Source: an uncultured Flavobacteriales bacterium (GTDB taxonomy: Bacteria > Bacteroidota > Bacteroidia > Palsa-965). Taken from it: a stretch of DNA of 9,910 nt. Shown here piece by piece: positions 6,164 through 9,910 of this stretch; positions within the stretch are counted from its first letter, which is position 1, and each line of letters begins with the position of its first letter. The translations under genes were made by a program, and so were the position numbers. Where the stretch lies: the NCBI GenBank assembly GCA_946478675.1, contig CAMLEF010000156.1, forward strand, positions 1-9,910, read 5' to 3'. Below the pieces are notes generated by a model. It made no database searches and was not told the DNA's origin. It saw only the letters and a program-made list of their open reading frames with translations.

Positions 6164-6234
6164 GTCAGGAGTTGGGAGTTCAGAGTTCGGAGCATTACTC
6201 CTGACTCCGAACTCCCGACTCCCAACTCCGAACT
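6164..6234. repeat. Paired heptad tract forming a long imperfect hairpin
   Basis: The left half (6164-6191) is four GTYNRGA-type heptads. The right half (6198-6234) is TCCNRAC-type heptads, their reverse complement. Bases 6168-6192 pair with 6205-6229 at 22 of 25 positions around a 12-nt loop. An alternative 9-bp perfect stem pairs GTCAGGAGT (6164-6172) with ACTCCTGAC (6197-6205), and the two structures exclude each other. The sequence begins at the base after the TPR-like gene stop codon and ends five bases before the ATG at 6239. It could slow or attenuate transcription or protect the upstream mRNA. Confidence 0.75.
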
Positions 6235-6238
6235 AACC

Positions 6239-6829
6239 ATGAAAGAACAACCGATCAACGAACAGGAAAGCCTGCGCATCATCCATGCGATGATCAACAA
6301 AACGCAGGGGCGCGTTTCCGACAACGGATTTTATTTTTTGCTCTGGGGCTGGCTCGTTTTCGTCGCAGCGATCAGCCAATACACGCTGCTGAAAATTTAT
6401 CACAGCGAAATGAACGGTTTGCCCTGGGCGATCCTGATGCCGCTCGGCGGATTGGTGTCCGGCATTCGCGGCTGGCGTGACGGAAAGAAAGAGCGCGTGA
6501 AAACGTACACCGGCGAAATGCTCGGCTATTCCGGCATTGCCTTCGGCGCAGGGCTCGCGATCGTACTCGTGTTTATGTCGGTGAACGGCGGATGGCTCCT
6601 CGCGTACCCGATGATCATGATGGTGTACGGCATGTGGCTGTTTGTCTCCGGCGGCGCGCTGAAATTCAAACCGCTGATGATCGGCGCAGTCATCGACTGG
6701 CTCTGCTCGATCGGATCGTTTTACGTGAAGACGGAAGAGATCATTCTCGTGCTCGCATTTGCAGTGCTCGCCGGTTACATCATCCCGGGCCACCTGCTCA
6801 ACCTGAAATACAAGCGGGAGAATCAATGA
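6239..6829 (+). CDS. Six-TM conserved membrane protein of unknown function
   Basis: A 196-residue integral membrane protein. A polar N-terminus (MKEQPINEQESLRIIHAMINKTQGRV) precedes hydrophobic segments near residues 31-48, 62-77, 94-115, 118-137, 144-160 and 166-187, and the C-terminus is basic and short (NLKYKRENQ). The N-terminal pattern (E-x-E-S-L-x-I-I-x-x-M-I followed by a Gly/Trp-rich first helix) is one I associate with uncharacterised Bacteroidota membrane proteins found beside small winged-helix regulators. No catalytic motif is visible. Its TGA overlaps the ATG of the regulator gene (ATGA at 6826-6829), so the two are translationally coupled. It may sense the membrane state and control the regulator, but that is inference from the arrangement. 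Confidence 0.75.
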   Translation: MKEQPINEQESLRIIHAMINKTQGRVSDNGFYFLLWGWLVFVAAISQYTLLKIYHSEMNGLPWAILMPLGGLVSGIRGWRDGKKERVKTYTGEMLGYSGIAFGAGLAIVLVFMSVNGGWLLAYPMIMMVYGMWLFVSGGALKFKPLMIGAVIDWLCSIGSFYVKTEEIILVLAFAVLAGYIIPGHLLNLKYKRENQ

Positions 6830-7119
6830 AGCCCTTCAAGGACCTCGATCCTGTTTTGCATTCCCAGCTGCGGCTGGCGGTGATGTCTATTCTCGTGTCG
6901 GTGAAGGAGGCGGAATTTACTTACCTGAAAGAACAGACCGAAGCCACCGCCGGAAATCTCAGCGTGCAGGTGCAGAAGCTGAAAGAGGCCGGCTACATTT
7001 CCGTCGAGAAAAAGTTCCGCGACAATTACCCGCTTACGATTTGCCGCATTACACCGGCAGGAGTCAACGCATTCAAAAATTACGTGGCGGCGCTACAGGC
7101 GTACATCGGTAAAAAATAA
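6826..7119 (+). CDS. Small winged-helix DNA-binding transcriptional regulator
   Basis: A 97-residue protein matching the compact winged helix DNA-binding domain family (HTH_27-like, related to MarR/ArsR folds). The order is: N-terminal helix HSQLRLAVMSILVSV (12-26), FTYLKEQTEATAGNLSVQVQKLKEAGYISVEKKF (31-64) with the recognition helix at about 43-53, the wing around 60-75 (DNYPLTICRITPAG), and a C-terminal dimerisation helix AFKNYVAALQAYI (82-94). No ligand-binding or receiver domain is attached. The ATG at 6826 is chosen because the family begins with a short tail before the LHSQLRLAVM helix and because it forms an ATGA overlap with the upstream stop. GCGGGAG lies just upstream. The open frame continues further 5', but that part lies inside the membrane protein gene. 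The likely target is the block's own promoter, where a palindrome sits at 3198-3212. Confidence 0.85.
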   Translation: MKPFKDLDPVLHSQLRLAVMSILVSVKEAEFTYLKEQTEATAGNLSVQVQKLKEAGYISVEKKFRDNYPLTICRITPAGVNAFKNYVAALQAYIGKK

Positions 7120-7151
7120 CGCAGTACACTTTCACTGTCAATAACGATCAG

Positions 7152-7433
7152 ATGGAACCTACTACCGAAAAAGAAAAGATGCTCTGGAAAATGGCGAAGA
7201 AGCGTGTTGCTTTTCGCCGGCATTTGTTCACTTACATTATTGTGAATGGTTTCTTGTGGGTAATTTGGTTTTTCACCGGTGCGTCGGCCCCGTTCAAAGG
7301 AGCACCATGGCCGTTGTGGCCGATGGCCGGCTGGGGAGTGGGTCTCGCATTCAATTTTTACAGCGCGTATTTCGACAACCGTGCAGATGCAGTGGAACGC
7401 GAATATGAAAAGCTGAAAAATTCCGGGAAGTAA
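7152..7433 (+). CDS. 2TM domain-containing protein
   Basis: A 93-residue protein of the 2TM family. A charged N-terminus with AKKRVAFRRHLFTYIIVN (about 15-32) leads into the first TM segment (about 24-42, NGFLWVIWFFTG). A short loop with Pro and Trp (APWPLWPMAGWG) follows, then the second TM segment (about 55-70, GWGVGLAFNFYSAY), and a charged C-terminal helix (DAVEREYEKLKNSGK). This order matches the family well. 2TM domains are often fused to or encoded with histidine kinases and other regulators in Bacteroidota, where they are thought to act as small membrane modules. Here the gene follows the winged-helix regulator after 32 bases and closes the block. Its role within the block is unknown. 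Confidence 0.85.
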   Translation: MEPTTEKEKMLWKMAKKRVAFRRHLFTYIIVNGFLWVIWFFTGASAPFKGAPWPLWPMAGWGVGLAFNFYSAYFDNRADAVEREYEKLKNSGK

Positions 7434-7500
7434 GCCGCAGATTACGCTGATTGCGCTGATTAGTTAAACTGCTATGATTTCAATCGGTGAAATCCGCGGC
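7434..7500. repeat. Structured 67-nt intergenic repeat element with terminal inverted ends
   Basis: It begins at the base after the 2TM gene stop codon. Three 9-nt units (CGCAGATTA at 7436-7444, then CGCTGATTG and CGCTGATTA up to 7462) are followed by a hairpin, GATTTCA (7476-7482) with TGAAATC (7488-7494). The ends GCCGCAGATT (7434-7443) and AATCCGCGGC (7491-7500) pair at 9 of 10 positions. The inner and outer stems share 7491-7494, so they compete. A TAAATTTTTC run follows. From memory, CCGCAGATTACGC-type elements recur between genes in Bacteroidota. Confidence 0.65.
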
Positions 7501-7522
7501 TAAATTTTTCATCTTTGATCCA

Positions 7523-9130
7523 ATGGAGATCCATGAGTTTATTGTAGTCGGCTCGGGCTGTACGGGAGCGATGGCGGCGCAAACGCTGGCAGAAGCCGGT
7601 CATGCGGTGTTCCTCCTCGACGGCGGCATTACCGATGCGCAGTACAAGGATATCCAGCCGGAAAAAGATTTTATCTCGCTCCGGAAAAAAGACGCGCAAC
7701 AGCATCGCTACCTGCTCGGCGATGATTTCGAAAGTCTGCCGCAGGAAGAGCTCGGCACCGGCGCACAGCTGACGCCCGCAAGAAATTATCTTATCCGGCA
7801 AGTCGAAGAATATCTCCCGCTGAAAAGCGACAGCTTCAGCCCGATGGAAAGCCTCGCACTCGGCGGATTGGGCGGCGGATGGGGACTCGGCTGCTGCGTG
7901 TTTTCCGAAAATGAATTGCAGCAGGCTTCGTTACCCGTGGAGAAAATGCGCGAAGCCTACCAGGTGATCGCCGACCGTATCGGGATTTGCGCTGCGGATG
8001 ACGATGCACGAAAATTCACCGCCGCACATTTGCAGCATACGCAGCCTGCTCCGCCGCTCGATCCGGTCGCCGCTTCGTTGCTGAAGAAATACGAAGCGAA
8101 AAAATCCACGCTGCAGCAAACCGGGTTTTATCTCGGCCGCCCTGCGCTCGCATTGCTGACGGAAGCGAAAGACGATCGCCGCCCGCTCACTTTCCGCGAC
8201 ATGGATTTTTACGACGATCTCGAAAAAGCGGCGTACCGTCCGTGGATCACGATCGCGGCGCTGCGGAAAAAACCGAACGTGCAATTCGAAGGCGGCTGGC
8301 TCGTCACCGATTTTTCCGAAAAAGAAAACGTTGTTTCCGTCAACGCGATCCGTATCGGCAGCAACGAGAAAAAAACATTTTACTGCCGGAAGCTCGTGCT
8401 TGCACCGGGCGTGCTCGGAACTGCGCGCATCGTGTTGCGTTCGATGGAAAACGGTCGCAGCACCAAACTGCCGCTGCTTTGCAATCCGTATACGTACGTG
8501 CCCTGCATCGTGCCTTCACGCCTCGGCAAATCCACGCCGGAACGCAATTACGGTTTCGCGCAGCTTTCGCTTTTCCACGATGCCGACGGACAGCAGCGCG
8601 ACATAGCAATGGCTTCGCTGTATACGTATCGCTCGCTCCTGCTCTTCCGCTTGCTCCGCGAAACGCCGCTCAATTTCCGCGACGGAAGAATTTTCATGCA
8701 GCACGTCGTTCCTTCGCTGGTGATCGCCGGCATTCATCATCCCGAATCGTTCCGCAGCGGACAACAGCTGCATCTTGAAAACGATCCTGCATCACCCACT
8801 GCGGATCGCTTGCATGTGGATTATCATCGCGGCGATGCGGATGAAAAAGTACGCTTTCGCGAAAAGCAGTACACGGCTGCATTACGAAAGATTGGTGCGT
8901 ACGCATTGAAAAAAGTTCATCCGCCGATCGGGGCCAGCATTCATTATGCCGGTGTGCTGCCGTTCTCCGAAAACGAAAAAGCATTTACGCTTCATCCGTC
9001 CGGTCGTTTGCACGGAACGAACCACGTTTTCGTCGCCGACGGTTCCGGCTTCACCTTTCTTCCTGCGAAAGGCCTCACGCTTTCGCTCATGGCCAACGCA
9101 CATCTCGCAGCGCTTGCCGCAAAGGCATAA
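7523..9130 (+). CDS. GMC-type FAD-dependent oxidoreductase
   Basis: A 535-residue flavoprotein of the glucose-methanol-choline oxidoreductase type. The N-terminal Rossmann motif EFIVVGSGCTGAMAAQTLAE (5-24) binds the ADP part of FAD, and LLDGG (31-35) ends the second strand. GGLGGGWGLGC (114-124) corresponds to the GMC glycine-rich signature. LVLAPGVLGTARIVLRS (291-307) matches the second family signature. The C-terminal domain holds GASIHYAG (470-477), whose His474 is a candidate catalytic base, and HVFVADGSGFTFLPAKGLTL (501-520), which closes the FAD site. It oxidises an alcohol or sugar hydroxyl, but the substrate is unknown. ATG 7523 is preferred over an in-frame GTG at 7487 because family proteins start a few residues before the VVGSG motif and because 7487 lies inside the repeat hairpin. 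No signal peptide is seen, so it is cytoplasmic. It may be transcribed with the small membrane protein 43 bases downstream. Confidence 0.85.
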   Translation: MEIHEFIVVGSGCTGAMAAQTLAEAGHAVFLLDGGITDAQYKDIQPEKDFISLRKKDAQQHRYLLGDDFESLPQEELGTGAQLTPARNYLIRQVEEYLPLKSDSFSPMESLALGGLGGGWGLGCCVFSENELQQASLPVEKMREAYQVIADRIGICAADDDARKFTAAHLQHTQPAPPLDPVAASLLKKYEAKKSTLQQTGFYLGRPALALLTEAKDDRRPLTFRDMDFYDDLEKAAYRPWITIAALRKKPNVQFEGGWLVTDFSEKENVVSVNAIRIGSNEKKTFYCRKLVLAPGVLGTARIVLRSMENGRSTKLPLLCNPYTYVPCIVPSRLGKSTPERNYGFAQLSLFHDADGQQRDIAMASLYTYRSLLLFRLLRETPLNFRDGRIFMQHVVPSLVIAGIHHPESFRSGQQLHLENDPASPTADRLHVDYHRGDADEKVRFREKQYTAALRKIGAYALKKVHPPIGASIHYAGVLPFSENEKAFTLHPSGRLHGTNHVFVADGSGFTFLPAKGLTLSLMANAHLAALAAKA

Positions 9131-9173
9131 TTCTTGGCTCATCCTTATCAGTATTCATTAAAAACTGACAACT

Positions 9174-9386
9174 ATGAGAGCCCTTGCCCTTGTGCTGATC
9201 GTTGCCGGCATCGTCCTGATGATCTTTACCGGCATCACGTTTATTACGAAGAAAAAAGTCGCTGATCTCGGCCCTGTCGAAATCAATAAAGAAGAAAAAA
9301 CGCCGGTACACTGGTCGCCGATCATTGGCGCCGTGCTGCTCGTGGGCGGCATCGTGGTGCTGCTTTCCAATCGCAAAACCGCGTAG
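9174..9386 (+). CDS. Small two-TM membrane protein
   Basis: A 70-residue protein with a TM segment at about 3-25 (ALALVLIVAGIVLMIFTGITF), a polar loop KKKVADLGPVEINKEEKTPVHW (27-48) and a second TM segment at about 49-65 (PIIGAVLLVGGIVVLL), ending NRKTA. The VADLGPVEINKEE loop and two glycine-rich helices recur in small uncharacterised Bacteroidota membrane proteins I have seen, which favours a real gene over a chance frame. No function can be assigned. It lies 43 bases after the oxidoreductase with no promoter recognised between, and a strong terminator follows its stop codon. Confidence 0.72.
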   Translation: MRALALVLIVAGIVLMIFTGITFITKKKVADLGPVEINKEEKTPVHWSPIIGAVLLVGGIVVLLSNRKTA

Positions 9387-9430
9387 CAATTTCCCCGGGC
9401 TGTTGCGCCGATTCAGCAATTCACATTCTG

Positions 9431-9462
9431 AACTGCCGGATGTTTTTGTCCGGCAGTTTTTT
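9431..9462 (+). terminator. Intrinsic terminator after the small membrane protein gene
   Basis: AACTGCCGGA (9431-9440) and TCCGGCAGTT (9449-9458) form a perfect 10-bp GC-rich stem around the 8-nt loop TGTTTTTG. A run of six T (9457-9462) follows. It lies 44 bases after the stop at 9386 and separates this unit from the dioxygenase gene. Confidence 0.92.
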
Positions 9463-9472
9463 CGTCTTAATT

Positions 9473-9490
9473 TATATGTAGATACATATA
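9473..9490. promoter_or_regulatory. 18-bp palindromic operator candidate upstream of the dioxygenase gene
   Basis: TATATGTA (9473-9480) and TACATATA (9483-9490) are perfect inverted repeats around GA. The palindrome ends seven bases before the -7 box, over the position where a -33 box would lie. No good -33 TTTG is present, which fits a promoter controlled through this site. The size and layout suit a MarR- or GntR-like dimer. No such regulator is encoded beside it in the window. Confidence 0.6.
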
Positions 9491-9497
9491 TTTTTAT

Positions 9498-9505
9498 TAT
9501 CTTTG
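9498..9505 (+). promoter_or_regulatory. -7 promoter element of the dioxygenase gene
   Basis: TATCTTTG is an exact TAnnTTTG match. Transcription would start near 9511, giving a leader of about ten bases before the ATG at 9522. The surrounding 9464-9515 segment is markedly AT-rich compared with the coding DNA. Confidence 0.65.
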
Positions 9506-9521
9506 TATAGATTTAACTCTC

Positions 9522-9910
9522 ATGAACCGCCGCGACGTCCTTAAATTGCTTGGCCTCGGCGCCACCGGAGCAATAGCCATGAATATGAAACTTCCCGACC
9601 TGAAGCGGTTGACGGACGAGCTGCCCGCGACTGCAAAAATGCCCGCGATCTTCTTCGGACACGGTTCGCCGATGAATGCCGTCGAAGACAATTCATTTAC
9701 GCAAAAGCTGGCGGAGACCGGCAAGCTCCTGGAAAAACCGAAAGCGGCGCTCGTGGTTTCTGCGCACTGGCTCACGCGCGGAACGTTCGTAGCGACGGCG
9801 CAGCAACCGCAAACGATTTATGATTTCGGCGGCTTTCCGAAAGAGCTGTACGAGATCGTTTATCCTGCGAAAGGCTCCCCGGAAAAGGCGAAGCTGGTGC
9901 AGGAGACGGT
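9522..9910 (+). CDS. DODA/YgiD-like class III extradiol ring-cleavage dioxygenase (N-terminal part) with Tat-like leader
   Basis: The gene runs off the window; 129 complete residues are visible. The N-terminus, MNRRDVLKLLGLGATGAIAM, has RRxxLK followed by a moderately hydrophobic stretch, which fits a twin-arginine signal. The mature part matches the 4,5-DOPA dioxygenase extradiol family (E. coli YgiD, plant DODA): MPAIFFGHGSPMNAVEDN (40-57) with metal ligand His47, and ALVVSAHWLTRG (76-87) with His82, then YDFGGFPKELYEIVYPAKGSPEKA. These two histidines are the first two metal ligands of the family; later residues fall outside the window. The family opens catechol-type rings using Fe(II) or a similar metal. 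An alternative start at M41 or at the internal MNMK (residues 20-23) would give a cytoplasmic protein like many homologues. Start 9522 is preferred because of the promoter spacing and the coherent Tat leader. It has its own promoter with a palindromic operator candidate. Confidence 0.85.
   Translation, partial: MNRRDVLKLLGLGATGAIAMNMKLPDLKRLTDELPATAKMPAIFFGHGSPMNAVEDNSFTQKLAETGKLLEKPKAALVVSAHWLTRGTFVATAQQPQTIYDFGGFPKELYEIVYPAKGSPEKAKLVQET

Noticed and set aside
7510..7517. CATCTTTG as a -7 box for the GMC oxidoreductase.
   Set aside because: It has one mismatch, lacks a convincing -33 box, and would put the transcript start on the ATG itself.
7487..7522. An upstream GTG start adding 12 residues to the GMC oxidoreductase.
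   Set aside because: The codons lie partly inside the intergenic repeat hairpin, and GMC proteins start close to the FAD-binding motif. The ATG at 7523 is better.
9145..9171. A weak inverted repeat (TTATCAGT / ACTGACAA) between the oxidoreductase and the small membrane protein.
   Set aside because: It is short, has a mismatch and lacks a T-run. No terminator or operator role can be supported.

Overview
The window reads as chromosomal DNA of a Bacteroidota (Bacteroidetes) bacterium with moderate to high GC. The evidence is a TonB-dependent receptor with an N-terminal carboxypeptidase-regulatory-like domain, a 2TM-domain protein, an HTTM protein, promoter boxes of the TTTG / TAnnTTTG type that is specific to this phylum, and A-rich rather than Shine-Dalgarno leaders. 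All recognised genes lie on the + strand. No tRNA, rRNA, CRISPR array, transposase or phage gene is seen.

Layout. The window opens with the C-terminus of a cyclopropane-fatty-acid-synthase-like methyltransferase (1-195). Next come a MazG-type nucleotide pyrophosphohydrolase (334-660) and a secreted protein made almost wholly of Ser/Thr/Gly repeats (930-1619). A strong terminator hairpin (1644-1680) follows, then an HTTM integral membrane protein (1690-3153). The core is a five-gene co-directional block from 3248 to 7433: TonB-dependent receptor, periplasmic TPR-like protein, six-TM membrane protein, winged-helix regulator whose start overlaps the previous stop, and a 2TM protein. It is preceded by a near-perfect Bacteroidota promoter with a palindrome between its two boxes. 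Downstream are a GMC-type flavin oxidoreductase (7523-9130), a small two-TM protein (9174-9386), a textbook terminator (9431-9462), and the start of a DODA/YgiD-like extradiol dioxygenase with a Tat-like leader (9522 to the window end), which has its own TAnnTTTG promoter and an 18-bp palindromic operator candidate.

How the parts may work together (inference). The receptor block looks like an outer-membrane uptake or sensing module with a built-in transcription factor. The regulator is translationally coupled to a polytopic membrane protein, and the palindrome in the receptor promoter is a plausible target for it.

The least explained signals are in the gaps. Most of the longer intergenic regions hold a degenerate tandem tract of short units with a different period (about 10, 8, 9-10, 7, 7 as an inverted pair, and 9 nt). 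An exact 18-nt sequence is shared by the two gaps that flank the TPR gene. The Ser/Thr-rich protein is also notable: its peptide repeats are identical while their codons are thoroughly scrambled. No stretch over 300 bases lacks a gene.
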